This document shows, in pieces, positions 33,912 to 43,163 of a DNA stretch of 64,000 nt. The stretch comes from Bradyrhizobium niftali. Its GTDB lineage: Bacteria > Pseudomonadota > Alphaproteobacteria > Rhizobiales > Xanthobacteraceae. The stretch spans positions 103,192 to 167,191 of the forward strand of contig NZ_SPQT01000021.1 in NCBI RefSeq assembly GCF_004571025.1. The letters are read 5' to 3'. The first letter of the stretch is position 1. The number at the start of each line of letters is the position of its first letter. Under the pieces are notes generated by a model, which saw nothing but the letters and a program-made list of their open reading frames with translations, was not told the origin of the DNA and made no database searches. Position numbers and translations under genes: made by a program.

Positions 33912-36401
33912 TTGGTCCGGCACGTGCGCACACGCATCACAACGGCCGACGCCTTGAACGATACTTTGCCAGAGACAATCGCCGCCGAAAGGCTGCGCCA
34001 GCACCTCGAAGACGTCGCGCGCGAGCGCGACAATGCCTATCGCGCGCTCCAGGAGCGCGAGGCCGAGCTCGCGCGCATCCAGCGCATCGGCAAGGTCGGC
34101 GGCCTCGAGGTCGACTTCCGCGAGGGCTTCAAGAACCGTCGCTCGCCGGAATACCTGATGATCCACGGCCTGCCTCCCGAGGCCGCCGACGAATCGCACG
34201 AGGACTGGGTCGGCCGCATCCATCCCGATGACCGCGACGCCGCGGTGGCACACTTCTTCGATGCGCTGGCCGGGACCAGCGGGGATTATACCGCCGAATA
34301 CCGCATCATCCGTCCGAGCGACAGCGAGACACGCTGGATCCGTGTCGTCGCCAAGATCGAGCGTGGCAGCGACGGGCGCGCCATCCGTCTCGTCGGCGCC
34401 CATATCGACATCACCGACCAGATGCTCGCCCGTGAGACGCTGCGCGAGAGCGAGGAGCGGTTTCGGCTGATCGCCGACAGCGCGCCGGTGCCGATCTGGG
34501 TCACAAAACTCGACCGCAAGCGTTCCTTCGCCAACCAGGCCTATGTCGACTTCGTCGGCCTGCCCTACGAGGAGGCCATCGATTTCGACTGGCGCAAGGT
34601 GCTGCATCCGGACGACCTGCCGCATGTACTGCAGCAATCCGTCCAGGGTGAAGCGTCGCTAAAACCCTTCGTGCTGGAAGCGCGCTACAAGAACGCCAGC
34701 GGCGAGTGGCGCTGGCTGCGCTCCGAATCCCAGCCGCGCTGGGATCCGACCGGCAAGCATATCGGCTTCATCGGCGTCGCCCACGACGTCACCGCCGCCA
34801 AGCAGGCCGAGATCGAGCTGCGGCGGCTGAACGAGACGCTGGAAGAGCGCATCGTCGAGCGTACCGCCGAGCTCGAATCCAACGAGGCCCGGCTGCGCGC
34901 GATCCTGGAGACCAGCAACCAGTATCAGGGGCTGGTCAATCTCAAGGGCGAATTGCTCTACGCGAACAAGACCACGCTCGCCGGCATCTGCGCCGAGGCA
35001 CGGGACGTCATCGGCCAGCCGTTCTGGGACACGCCGTGGTTCACCGGCACCCCGGGCATGAGCGACGTCGCGCGCGAGGCCTTTGAGACGGTGCTGCGGG
35101 GCGAAGCGGTGCGGATGGAGATGCGGCTGCGCCTGCCGGCCGGCGAGCGCGATTTCGAGTTCGGCATGCGCCCCGTGCTCGACCGCCACGGCAACATCAC
35201 CGGCGCAGTGCCCGAGGCCGTCGACATCACCGAGCGCCGCCGCGGCGAGGAGGCGCTGCGGCAGTCGCAGAAGATGGAGGCGATCGGGCAGCTCACCGGC
35301 GGTGTCGCGCACGACTTCAACAACCTCCTGACCATCATCCGCTCGGCGACCGACTTCCTGCGCCGGCGCGAGCTGCCGGAGGAGCGCCGCCGCCGCTATG
35401 TCGACGCCATCTCCGACACCGTCGAGCGCGCCTCGAAGCTGACCGCGCAGCTTCTGGCCTTCGCGCGACGGCAGCCGCTGAAGCCGCAGATCTTCAATGT
35501 CGGCAGCCAGGTCGAGGGCGTGGCGCAACTGGTCCGGCCGCTGGTCGGCGGCCGCATCGAGATCAGCGTCGAGGTTCAGGATGCCGATTGTTTCACCGTC
35601 GCCGACGTCGCGCAGTTCGAGACGGCATTGATCAACCTCGCCATCAACGCCCGCGACGCCATGAACGGCGAAGGCCGCCTCACCATCGCGGTGCGCAAGG
35701 TGCAGGGCATCCCGAGCCTGCGCGCGCAATCGGCGCGTGGCGGCGACTATGTCGCGATCTCGGTCGCGGATACCGGCAGTGGCATCGCGCCTGAGAACAT
35801 CGACGCCATCTTCGAGCCGTTCTTCACGACCAAGGAGGTCGGCAAGGGCACCGGCCTCGGCCTCAGTCAGGCGTTCGGTTTCGCCAAGCAGTCCGAGGGC
35901 GACATCGCGGTGACGAGCACACCTCGCAAGGGCGCGACCTTCACGATCTACCTTCCGCAGGCGCAGAGCCCGGCCGCCGAGAGCGAAGCCGCAGCGCTGA
36001 CCAGCGAAGCCGCGACCACCGGGCGCGGCTACCGCGTGCTCGTGGTCGAGGACAATGACGACGTCGGCCAGTTCTCGACCGAGCTGCTGGAGGACCTCGG
36101 CTATGTCGTCCGGCGCGTCGCCAATGCCAGTGCGGCGCTCGCCATCCTCGGCGAGAACGAATTTGCCGTCGATCTCGTCTTCTCTGACGTCATCATGCCC
36201 GGCATGAACGGCGTCGAGCTCGCCGGCCTCATCCGCGAGCGCTATCCGGGCCTACCCGTCGTGCTCACCAGCGGCTACAGCAACGTGCTCGCCGAGAACG
36301 CCCATCGCGGCTTCGAGCTGATCCAGAAACCGTATTCGGTGGAATCGCTGTCACGCATCCTGCGCAAGGCGATCACGGAGAAGCTGTCGGTGGCGCGGTG
36401 A
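33912..36401 (+). CDS. Multi-PAS hybrid sensor histidine kinase
   Basis: An 829-residue sensor with an N-terminal coiled coil (about 20-55). Three PAS/PAC modules follow: YLMIHGLPPEAADESHEDW..., FRLIADSAPVPIWVT..., and a third after a long coiled coil (LYANKTTLAGICAEARDVIG...). HisKA carries GGVAHDFNNLLTI, HATPase_c has NLAINARDAMNGEG and GKGTGLGLSQAFG, and a C-terminal receiver has VVEDNDDV and FSDVIMPG. It is a larger paralogue of the kinase at 27.5 kb. No transmembrane segment is seen, so it senses inside the cell. Start is TTG 33912 or GTG 33924; neither has a clear ribosome-binding site. Confidence 0.93.
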   Translation: MVRHVRTRITTADALNDTLPETIAAERLRQHLEDVARERDNAYRALQEREAELARIQRIGKVGGLEVDFREGFKNRRSPEYLMIHGLPPEAADESHEDWVGRIHPDDRDAAVAHFFDALAGTSGDYTAEYRIIRPSDSETRWIRVVAKIERGSDGRAIRLVGAHIDITDQMLARETLRESEERFRLIADSAPVPIWVTKLDRKRSFANQAYVDFVGLPYEEAIDFDWRKVLHPDDLPHVLQQSVQGEASLKPFVLEARYKNASGEWRWLRSESQPRWDPTGKHIGFIGVAHDVTAAKQAEIELRRLNETLEERIVERTAELESNEARLRAILETSNQYQGLVNLKGELLYANKTTLAGICAEARDVIGQPFWDTPWFTGTPGMSDVAREAFETVLRGEAVRMEMRLRLPAGERDFEFGMRPVLDRHGNITGAVPEAVDITERRRGEEALRQSQKMEAIGQLTGGVAHDFNNLLTIIRSATDFLRRRELPEERRRRYVDAISDTVERASKLTAQLLAFARRQPLKPQIFNVGSQVEGVAQLVRPLVGGRIEISVEVQDADCFTVADVAQFETALINLAINARDAMNGEGRLTIAVRKVQGIPSLRAQSARGGDYVAISVADTGSGIAPENIDAIFEPFFTTKEVGKGTGLGLSQAFGFAKQSEGDIAVTSTPRKGATFTIYLPQAQSPAAESEAAALTSEAATTGRGYRVLVVEDNDDVGQFSTELLEDLGYVVRRVANASAALAILGENEFAVDLVFSDVIMPGMNGVELAGLIRERYPGLPVVLTSGYSNVLAENAHRGFELIQKPYSVESLSRILRKAITEKLSVAR

Positions 36402-36433
36402 GTGTTATGGTTGCACGAAGCTCCCACAGACTC

Positions 36434-36513
36434 CGTCATTGCGAGCGCAGCGAAGCAATCCAGACTGCCTCCGCGGAAAGACTCTGGATTGCTTCGCTGC
36501 GCTCGCAATGACG
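36434..36513. repeat. 80-bp palindromic repeat, copy 3 (inverted centre)
   Basis: Identical 31-bp arms to copies 1 and 2, but the central ~18 bp reads as the reverse complement of theirs, so this copy is in the opposite orientation. It lies between the hybrid kinase stop and the broken EamA gene. Confidence 0.93.
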
Positions 36514-36552
36514 GCGCTGGCGCGCCGTCCTAAAGCAACGGAACTTGATGAC

Positions 36553-36992
36553 ATGAAACCCGCCCTCCTCTCCGCCTGGCAGACCTGGGCGCTGCTGTCC
36601 GCTTGCTTCGCCGCGCTGACCGCGATCTTCGCCAAGGTCGGCGTCGAGAACATCAATCCGGATCTGGCGACCTTCATCCGCACCATCGTGGTGCTGCTCG
36701 CCTTTTCGGTGCTGCTGTTCTTCACCGGGCAATTCGCCGTGCCCTCGGCGATCTCGTCCAGGACCTGGCTGTTCCTGGTGCTGTCGGGGCTCGCGACCGG
36801 CGCATCCTGGCTGTGCTATTTTCGCGCGCTGAAGCTTGCCCCGCCACGCTGGTGGCGCCGATCGACAAGCTCAGCGTCGTTCTGGTTGCTGTCTTCGCGT
36901 TCGCCTTTCTCGGCGAGCGTCCGACAACGCAGGGCTGGGCGGGGATTGCCATGATCGGCGCCGGCGCGGTGCTGCTCGCGGTGAAGTTCTGA
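36553..36992 (+). pseudogene. EamA-type transporter, single frameshift
   Basis: The frame from ATG 36553 encodes MKPALLSAWQTWALLSACFAAL and two further membrane helices typical of an EamA/DMT transporter. It is lost near 36845, where it continues as an Arg/Ser-rich nonsense tail. Restoring one G in CCCCG-CCACG (about 36840-36846) rejoins it to KLSVVLVAVFAFAFLGERPT and the closing LLAVKF ending at 36992. The joined protein would be ~146 residues, the usual size of single-domain EamA proteins. Either a real null allele or a sequencing error in a G/C run. Intact members export small metabolites. Confidence 0.83.
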
Positions 36993-36995
36993 AGC

Positions 36996-37021
36996 GGAAC
37001 AAAGGTGCCGTGACCACCGTT
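36996..37021 (+). promoter_or_regulatory. EcfG-type (general stress) promoter match
   Basis: GGAAC at 36996-37000 and CGTT at 37018-37021 with 17-bp spacing match the alphaproteobacterial EcfG/sigma-EcfG consensus exactly. The -10 lies 36 bp upstream of the MFS start ATG 37058. One such match by chance in a window this size is plausible, so this is a candidate only. Confidence 0.35.
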
Positions 37022-37057
37022 CCTGCCGGGGCGCTTCTCGCCTCGATCGAGAGACCG

Positions 37058-38326
37058 ATGTCGAGCCAAGACCCCGATCAGGCAAGGCGGGCCGGCCGTG
37101 CGCTGGATGCGGCCAACTTCTTCCTCGCCGACGTCCGCGACGGGCTTGGACCCTATCTTGCCGTCTATCTCCTCACCGAGCAGCACTGGGACGAGGCGCG
37201 CATCGGCCTCGTGATGTCGATTGCAACAGTCGCGGGTATCGTGGCGCAGACACCGGCCGGCGCGCTGGTCGATGCGACCCGGGCGAAGCGGCTGGTGATG
37301 GTTGTCGCCGCGATCATGGTGACGCTTGCATCGCTATCGCTGCCGTTGTTCCCCGGCTTCGTGCCGGTCGCAATCTCGCAAGGCATCGCGCAGGCCGCAG
37401 CCGTGGTCTTTCCACCGGCGATCGCCGCCGTCTCGCTCGGCATCTTCGGCCATGCCGCTTTCACCCGGCGGATCGGCCGCAACGAAACTTTCAACCATGC
37501 CGGCAACGCGGTCGCGGCGGGTCTTGCCGGCCTCTCCGCCTTTTGGTTTGGCCCGACCGTGGTGTTCTACCTTCTCGGCGCCATGGCGATCGCAAGCCTT
37601 GTCAGCATTCTTGCGATCCCCGAACCGGCCATCGACCACGACCTCGCCCGCGGCCTGGACGACGGCGATACACGGAGCGAACAGCCGTCAGGGCTCGCGG
37701 TGCTCCTCACCTGTCGCCCCCTGCTCGTCTTCGCGATCTGCGTCCTGCTCTTCCATCTCTCCAACGCGGCAATGCTGCCGCTGGTCGGCCAGAAGCTCGC
37801 GCTCCAGGACAAGAACATGGGCACCAGCCTGATGTCGGCCTGCATCGTCGCGGCCCAAGTGGTGATGGTGCCGTTCGCGATGCTGGTCGGCGCGAGAGCC
37901 GACCGCTGGGGCCACAAGCGCTTCTTCCTCGCTGCGCTGCTGATACTGCCCATTCGGGGAGCGCTCTACACGCTCTCCGACAATCCGTTCTGGCTGGTCG
38001 GCGTGCAGCTTCTCGATGGCGTCGGCGCCGGTATCTTCGGGGCGATCTTTCCGGTGATCGTCGCCGACCTCATGCGCAACACCGGCCGCTTCAACGTCGC
38101 GCAGGGCGCCGTCATCACCGCCCAGAGCATCGGCGCGGCGCTGTCGACGACGCTTGCGGGCGTCGTCGTAGTCGGCGCGGGTTACAGCGCGGCGTTCATC
38201 ACGCTCGGCGCGGTCGCTGCGATCGGCGCGATCGTCTGCCTTGTCGCCTTGCCCGAGACGCGGCATGGAACCTTGCCGCCGCCGGGGAAGACAGCGCCAC
38301 CGACATCGGCTATCGCTGCCAAATGA
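37058..38326 (+). CDS. MFS transporter
   Basis: A 422-residue major facilitator with twelve predicted membrane helices. LYTLSDNPFWLVGVQLLDGVGAGIFGAIFPVIVADL and ARADRWGHKRFFL (the loop 8-9 A-motif-like sequence) are recognisable. The N-terminal ALDAANFFLADVRDGLGPYLAVYL is characteristic of a subgroup found with metal or arsenate transporters. A G-x-L-a-D-like A motif (ALVDATRAKRL) follows helix 2. The substrate is unknown. The ATG at 37058 has GAGAG upstream; a GTG at 37010 is possible. It is 15-25 bp from the next gene, so likely an operon with the ArsB-like carrier. Confidence 0.88.
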   Translation: MSSQDPDQARRAGRALDAANFFLADVRDGLGPYLAVYLLTEQHWDEARIGLVMSIATVAGIVAQTPAGALVDATRAKRLVMVVAAIMVTLASLSLPLFPGFVPVAISQGIAQAAAVVFPPAIAAVSLGIFGHAAFTRRIGRNETFNHAGNAVAAGLAGLSAFWFGPTVVFYLLGAMAIASLVSILAIPEPAIDHDLARGLDDGDTRSEQPSGLAVLLTCRPLLVFAICVLLFHLSNAAMLPLVGQKLALQDKNMGTSLMSACIVAAQVVMVPFAMLVGARADRWGHKRFFLAALLILPIRGALYTLSDNPFWLVGVQLLDGVGAGIFGAIFPVIVADLMRNTGRFNVAQGAVITAQSIGAALSTTLAGVVVVGAGYSAAFITLGAVAAIGAIVCLVALPETRHGTLPPPGKTAPPTSAIAAK

Positions 38327-38351
38327 ACCCATTCCACCTCAAGGATTGAAC

Positions 38352-39611
38352 GTGCCGACCGCACCGCATGAGGCCATCTGGGCCTGGAGCATCATCGTCG
38401 CCGCGACCGCAGGCGTCATCATCCGGCCCTTTCGCCTGCCCGAGGCGGTCTGGGCCGTGATCGGCGCTGGCGCGCTCGTGCTGCCCGGCTTGCTGCCGTG
38501 GCAGGATGCGCTCGTTGGCATCGAGAAAGGCGTTGACGTCTATCTCTTCCTGATCGGCATGATGCTGATCGCAGAACTGGCGCGGCTCGAGGGCCTGTTC
38601 GACTATCTCGCCGCGCTCGCGGTGGAATATGCAGACGGATCGCCGCAGCGGCTGTTCTTGCTGATCTATCTCGTCGGCACCCTCGTCACCGTGCTGCTCT
38701 CGAACGATGCCACTGCGATCGTGCTGACACCCGCCGTCTATGCCGCGACGCGCGCGGCCGGCGCCAAGCCGCTGCCTTACCTGTTCGTCTGCGCCTTCAT
38801 CGCGAATGCCGCAAGCTTCGTGCTGCCGATCTCCAATCCGGCCAACCTCGTCGTGTTCGGCGCGCGCATGCCGCATTTGACAGAATGGCTGCGCCTGTTC
38901 GCCCTGCCCTCGGCAGCCTCGATCCTGCTCACCTATGTCGTGCTGCGCCTGACCCAGCACCGCGCGCTGAAGGAAGAGACCATCGCGCGCAGCGTGCCGC
39001 ATCCGAAGCTCAGCCGCGGCGGCAAGCTCACAGCCGTGGGCATCGTCGCGATCGGCGTCGTGCTGGTGACGGCCTCGGCGCTGGACAAGCAACTCGGCCT
39101 GCCGACCTTCATCTGCGGCGGGGCGACGGCCGCGATCGTGCTGCTGCTGAGCCGGCAATCGCCGCTGCCCGTGCTGAGGGGCGTGTCGTGGAGCGTGCTG
39201 CCGCTGGTCGGCGGGCTCTTCGTGATGGTGGAAGCACTGGTGAAAACAGGCGTGATCGGGCAGCTCAGTGCGCTGCTACATCAAGCCGTCGCGCAATCGG
39301 TGCCCAAGGCGGCCTGGAGCGTCGGCATCGCAACCGCAATCGCCACCAACATTGCCAACAACCTTCCGGTCGGCCTCGTCGCGGGCTCGGTCGCCGCCAG
39401 CGATCATCTGCCCGCGCCCGTCGTCAGCGCCATCCTGATCGGCGTCGACCTCGGCCCCAATCTGTCGGTGACGGGGTCGCTTGCCACCATCCTCTGGCTG
39501 GTCGCGCTGCGGCGCGAAAAAATCGAGGTCGGGGCCTGGCCGTTCCTCAAGCTGGGCATGCTGGTGACGCCGCCCGCCCTGATCGCGGCATTGGCAGCCG
39601 CGATCAGGTAG
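38352..39611 (+). CDS. ArsB/NhaD-superfamily ion transporter (SLC13-like)
   Basis: A 419-residue integral membrane protein with about ten helices and the duplicated NDATAIVLTP (about 115-125) and ISNPANLVVFG segments, which are the hairpin substrate motifs of the ArsB/ion transporter superfamily. It is closest to arsenical-efflux or anion transporter proteins (ArsB, CitMHS). It starts at GTG 38352. No arsR, arsC or arsH is next to it, so an arsenic role is unproven. It follows the MFS gene by 25 bp, suggesting a common transcript, and converges with the next MFS gene. Confidence 0.85.
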   Translation: MPTAPHEAIWAWSIIVAATAGVIIRPFRLPEAVWAVIGAGALVLPGLLPWQDALVGIEKGVDVYLFLIGMMLIAELARLEGLFDYLAALAVEYADGSPQRLFLLIYLVGTLVTVLLSNDATAIVLTPAVYAATRAAGAKPLPYLFVCAFIANAASFVLPISNPANLVVFGARMPHLTEWLRLFALPSAASILLTYVVLRLTQHRALKEETIARSVPHPKLSRGGKLTAVGIVAIGVVLVTASALDKQLGLPTFICGGATAAIVLLLSRQSPLPVLRGVSWSVLPLVGGLFVMVEALVKTGVIGQLSALLHQAVAQSVPKAAWSVGIATAIATNIANNLPVGLVAGSVAASDHLPAPVVSAILIGVDLGPNLSVTGSLATILWLVALRREKIEVGAWPFLKLGMLVTPPALIAALAAAIR

Positions 39612-39619
39612 CTTCCATA

Positions 39620-40984
39620 CTAGTCGTTCTCGTAGCCATAGACTTCCGGCAGGATGAAGATCGCAGCGAGCAATCCGATCATCGGGAAGATCGCGACCAT
39701 CAGCGTGGCATTCGCCTGCCCGATCGCAGCGAACACCGTGGGGAACAGGAAGATCGCCAGGAACGACGGCAGCTTCACGAACATGTAGGCGAAGCCGCTG
39801 GCGGTGCCGCGGTACTTCGGCTTGGCGACCATGGTCGGGATCGTCATACAGTTCGACGCGTCCCAATAATGGCCCCACAACATGGCGGCCGCTGCGAACG
39901 GCAGCAGGATCTTGTTGTCGGTGTAGAGCGCGAAAGCCGCGACCAGCAGCGAGGCCAGCACGATGCTGAAACCGGCGATCGCGATGCCGCGGTGGCCGAT
40001 CTTCGGCGTCAGGAGCGGACCGACCCAGCCGGACAGAGCGGCGAAGCAGAACAGCGCCATCGTCACCAGGTTGATGCCGAGCACGCTCGACACGCCGACC
40101 ATGACAAAGAGCACCGGCAGGTAGAACGCAAAGGTCGAGAACTCGCTGCCTTGCGCAAAGCAGGCGATCCAGCCGTAGACAGTCGCTCGCCAGCGGATCG
40201 GATCCTGCTTGAGGTCGGCGAGGAAGGCGCGGGTGCTGACCTTTGGCACCTCCACGTCATGGTTCGGCAGCATGTCGAGATTGTCATTGAACATCTCGCG
40301 CGCGACCTGCTTGGCCTCGCGATAGCGTCCCTTCTGCACCAGCCACACCGCCGTCTCCGGCACGTCGTGACGCATGATCAGAATGATCAGCGCCGGTACC
40401 GCGCCGAGACCGAGCGTCACCCGCCACAGCATCTCGTGCTGCATGTCGATCAGCAGGAAGATCACGATGACGCCGATGGTCAGGACCTCGCCGACCGCGA
40501 ACATGAACTGCCAGCGGTTGCCCATGACCTCGCGCTCGCCCTTGGCCATGGATTCCATGATGTAGGTGTAGCCGGTCGAAATATCCGAGCCGAGCGGAAT
40601 GCCGAGCAGGAAGCGGATCACGATGAGCCAGGTGACGTTCGGCACGAAGGCCTGCGCCAGCGCCAGCACGATGAACAGCACCATCGTCACCAGGAACATG
40701 ACGCGGCGGCCGATCTTGTCGGAGAGCCAGCCGCCGAGCAGCGCGCCGATCAGGGCGCCGCCCTGCGTGCCGGCCGCGGCGAGGCCCAGCATCAGCGGAT
40801 CGGGATTGTACTGCTCCTTGATGAAGATCAGCACGAAGGCGATCGAATAGAGATCCCAGGCTTCGACCAGGATCGAGGCCATCATCAGCCAGCCGACCTT
40901 GTTACCCTTTGGACTGTAATTCGTGATCAGGTAGCGGACCGCGGCTTCGCTCGCGGTCGGTTGTGGCATGGCCATCGTCGACAT
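39620..40984 (-). CDS. MFS transporter, sugar-acid/aromatic-acid importer
   Basis: A 454-residue major facilitator with twelve helices. The A motif GGWLSDKIGRRVMFLV (loop 2-3), ESMAKGEREVMGNRWQFMFAVGE and RHDVPETAVWLVQKGR place it in the sugar/aromatic-acid porter group. It sits directly downstream of a GntR regulator on the same strand, 26 bp away. Across the promoter region lie three dehydrogenase/dehydratase genes for sugar-acid breakdown, so it most likely imports the pathway substrate. Start taken at ATG 40984. Confidence 0.88.
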   Translation of the reverse strand: MSTMAMPQPTASEAAVRYLITNYSPKGNKVGWLMMASILVEAWDLYSIAFVLIFIKEQYNPDPLMLGLAAAGTQGGALIGALLGGWLSDKIGRRVMFLVTMVLFIVLALAQAFVPNVTWLIVIRFLLGIPLGSDISTGYTYIMESMAKGEREVMGNRWQFMFAVGEVLTIGVIVIFLLIDMQHEMLWRVTLGLGAVPALIILIMRHDVPETAVWLVQKGRYREAKQVAREMFNDNLDMLPNHDVEVPKVSTRAFLADLKQDPIRWRATVYGWIACFAQGSEFSTFAFYLPVLFVMVGVSSVLGINLVTMALFCFAALSGWVGPLLTPKIGHRGIAIAGFSIVLASLLVAAFALYTDNKILLPFAAAAMLWGHYWDASNCMTIPTMVAKPKYRGTASGFAYMFVKLPSFLAIFLFPTVFAAIGQANATLMVAIFPMIGLLAAIFILPEVYGYEND

Positions 40985-41009
40985 GTTTGGTCCTCTCTTC
41001 AAAATTCTT

Positions 41010-41777
41010 TTACGCGCCGAGCAGCGGCTCGATGCTGCAGTCGAGCAGGCGCGGGTCGATCCCCGCCTCCATGCCCGTGAACATCTCGCCCATGTAGTCG
41101 ATCAGCGCATCGCTCGCCTTTACGGCGTCATCGACGCGGCGGCTGGCGACGGCTGCGAGAATGGCGAGATGATGGTCGATCGTGCCGGAAAGATCGGCCT
41201 GGCCCGGCATGAAGCGGTGGTGGATGTAGCCGATGCGCCGGTACAGCGTGTGCAGCGGCCGCAGCGTGTGCACCAGGAACGGCTCGCCGGCCGCCTCCAG
41301 CACCAGTGCGTCGATGCGGCGGTCGATGTGGTTGAATTCGTCGAGGGTCAGGCTGGCGCGGCGCTCGCGCAGCAGGCGCTCGATGTGCAGCGCCTGATTG
41401 CGGTGCGACAGGCTGGCGCGATCGGCCGCGAGCCGGACGACAAAGCGCTCCATGTCGCGGCGCAAGGCCAGCAGCATCCGCTCGCGCGCAAGATCGATCG
41501 GCGCGATGTGCAGGCCGTGGCGCGGACGGATGATGATGAGCGTGTCGGCGGACAGACGATTGACGGCGTGATGCACCGGTGTGCGACCGAAGCCGGTGAT
41601 CTGCTGCAATTCCAGCATCGTCATGAATTGTCCGGGCTTGAGCTCGCAGTGGACGAGGAGCTCTTCGATCCTCTGGTAAGCCAGCTCGAAGAAGTTGAGC
41701 CGGTTGCGCCGGGAGGGCTTGCCCTCGCCGTCGTCCTCGTTTCTCACCACCTCGAGCGCGCGCTTGCGCCGTGCCAT
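41010..41777 (-). CDS. GntR family (FadR subgroup) regulator
   Basis: A 255-residue repressor. The N-terminal winged HTH (LAYQRIEELLVHCELKPGQF, LQQITGFGRTPVHHAVNRLSADTLIIIRPRHG) is followed by an all-helical FCD ligand domain (about 110-245). FadR-type GntR regulators bind sugar acids, carboxylates or fatty acyl-CoAs. It is divergent from the dehydratase gene, and a TTGT-N8-ACAA dyad lies in the gap, so it likely represses both sides and is relieved by the pathway substrate. Confidence 0.92.
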   Translation of the reverse strand: MARRKRALEVVRNEDDGEGKPSRRNRLNFFELAYQRIEELLVHCELKPGQFMTMLELQQITGFGRTPVHHAVNRLSADTLIIIRPRHGLHIAPIDLARERMLLALRRDMERFVVRLAADRASLSHRNQALHIERLLRERRASLTLDEFNHIDRRIDALVLEAAGEPFLVHTLRPLHTLYRRIGYIHHRFMPGQADLSGTIDHHLAILAAVASRRVDDAVKASDALIDYMGEMFTGMEAGIDPRLLDCSIEPLLGA

Positions 41778-41844
41778 GTCGTCCTCCTGTCAGCCGCGCT
41801 CTCATTGCTGGGTGGCGCCCTATTTGTGGCACCCTTAAAACATG

Positions 41845-41860
41845 TTGTGATATATTACAA
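41845..41860. promoter_or_regulatory. GntR-type operator, TTGTGATATATTACAA
   Basis: TTGTGATATATTACAA is a 16-bp near-perfect dyad (one mismatch pair), between the divergent GntR (start 41777) and dehydratase (start 41952) genes. Its half-site GT...AC spacing resembles FadR/VanR-type GntR operators. Confidence 0.5.
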
Positions 41861-41951
41861 GCAGGCGTAAGACTTCCGCGCGACCTGCAACATGCTGCAG
41901 TGCGAAATGAGACTTGAGGCGCGAGGCGCCTGTGATGGGAGGATTGTTGCC

Positions 41952-43151
41952 GTGAAGATCACGTCGATCGAGACGCTGCGCACCGAGGAATTTTCCAACG
42001 TCATCTGGGTGCGCGTCCACACCGACACGGGCATGATCGGTCTCGGCGAAACCTTCTATGGCGCGGGCGCGGTCGAGGCGCAGATCCACGATACGTTTGC
42101 CGGCCGCCTGCTCGGCCGCAATCCCCTGCACATCGAGGCGATCCATCGCGACATGCTGAACCTGCCGATGGCGCAGTCCTCGACGGGCGTCGAGTATCGC
42201 GCCGCCTCGGCGATCGACATCGCGCTGTGGGACCTGTTCGGCAAGGTCTGCAATCAGCCGGTGCACCAGATGCTCGGCGGCCTCTGCCGCGACAAGCAGC
42301 GCATCTACAACACCTGCGCCGGCACACAATATGTCCGCTCCACCAATATCAGCCCGGTCGCCAACTGGAATCTCGGCGCCTCCAAGGGTCCCTATGAGGA
42401 TCTCGACGGCTTCATGCACCACGCCGACGCGCTCGCCGAAAACCTTCTGGAGAGCGGCATCTCAGCGATGAAGATCTGGCCGTTCGATCCCGCGGCCCAG
42501 GAGAACAAGGGTCTCTACATCACCGCGGCGCAGATGAAGCGGGCGATCGAACCGTTCGAGAAGATCCGGAAAGCCGTCGGCGACAAGATGGAGATCATGG
42601 TCGAGCTCCATTCGCTCTGGAACCTGCCGACCGCCAAGCAGATCGCGCGTGCGCTCGAGCCCTACAAGCCGACCTGGTACGAAGACCCGATCCGCATGAA
42701 CTCGCCGCAGGCGCTCGCCGAATATGCGCGCTCGACCGACGTCTGGGTCTGCGCCAGCGAGACGCTGGGCTCGCGCTTCCCCTACAAGGACATGCTCGAC
42801 CGCGACGCCATGCATGTGGTGATGGCCGATCTGTGCTGGACCGGTGGCCTCACCGAAGGCCGCAAGATCGCGGCGATGGCGGAGACCTATCACCGGCCGT
42901 TTGCTCCTCATGATTGCATCGGCCCGATCGGCTTCATCGCCGCCATCCACATGTCGTTCAGCCAGCCCAACACGCTGATCCAGGAATCGGTGCGCGCCTT
43001 CTACAAGGGCTGGTACAATGAACTCGTCACCACAATGCCTGTTATCAAGGACGGTTATGTCTTCCCGATGGAAGGCCCCGGCCTTGGCGTCGACCTCCTG
43101 CCTGCGGTATTCGACCGCAGCGATCTCACCGTGCGCCGTTCCAACGTCTGA
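41952..43151 (+). CDS. Enolase-superfamily sugar-acid dehydratase
   Basis: A 399-residue mandelate racemase/muconate lactonising enzyme-type protein: N-terminal capping domain (about 1-125), then a (beta/alpha)8 barrel. Catalytic features are MVELHS (Glu metal ligand and the His two residues later, as in galactonate dehydratase), WYEDPI (Glu), CASETLGSR (Glu) and the C-terminal FAPHDCIGPIG His. The E-x-H pair plus a C-terminal His is the GalD-like acid-base set, so a dehydratase of an aldonic acid is likely. Start is GTG 41952. First gene of an operon with an SDR and an idonate-dehydrogenase-like gene. Confidence 0.88.
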   Translation: MKITSIETLRTEEFSNVIWVRVHTDTGMIGLGETFYGAGAVEAQIHDTFAGRLLGRNPLHIEAIHRDMLNLPMAQSSTGVEYRAASAIDIALWDLFGKVCNQPVHQMLGGLCRDKQRIYNTCAGTQYVRSTNISPVANWNLGASKGPYEDLDGFMHHADALAENLLESGISAMKIWPFDPAAQENKGLYITAAQMKRAIEPFEKIRKAVGDKMEIMVELHSLWNLPTAKQIARALEPYKPTWYEDPIRMNSPQALAEYARSTDVWVCASETLGSRFPYKDMLDRDAMHVVMADLCWTGGLTEGRKIAAMAETYHRPFAPHDCIGPIGFIAAIHMSFSQPNTLIQESVRAFYKGWYNELVTTMPVIKDGYVFPMEGPGLGVDLLPAVFDRSDLTVRRSNV

Positions 43152-43163
43152 GGATTTCTTGAG

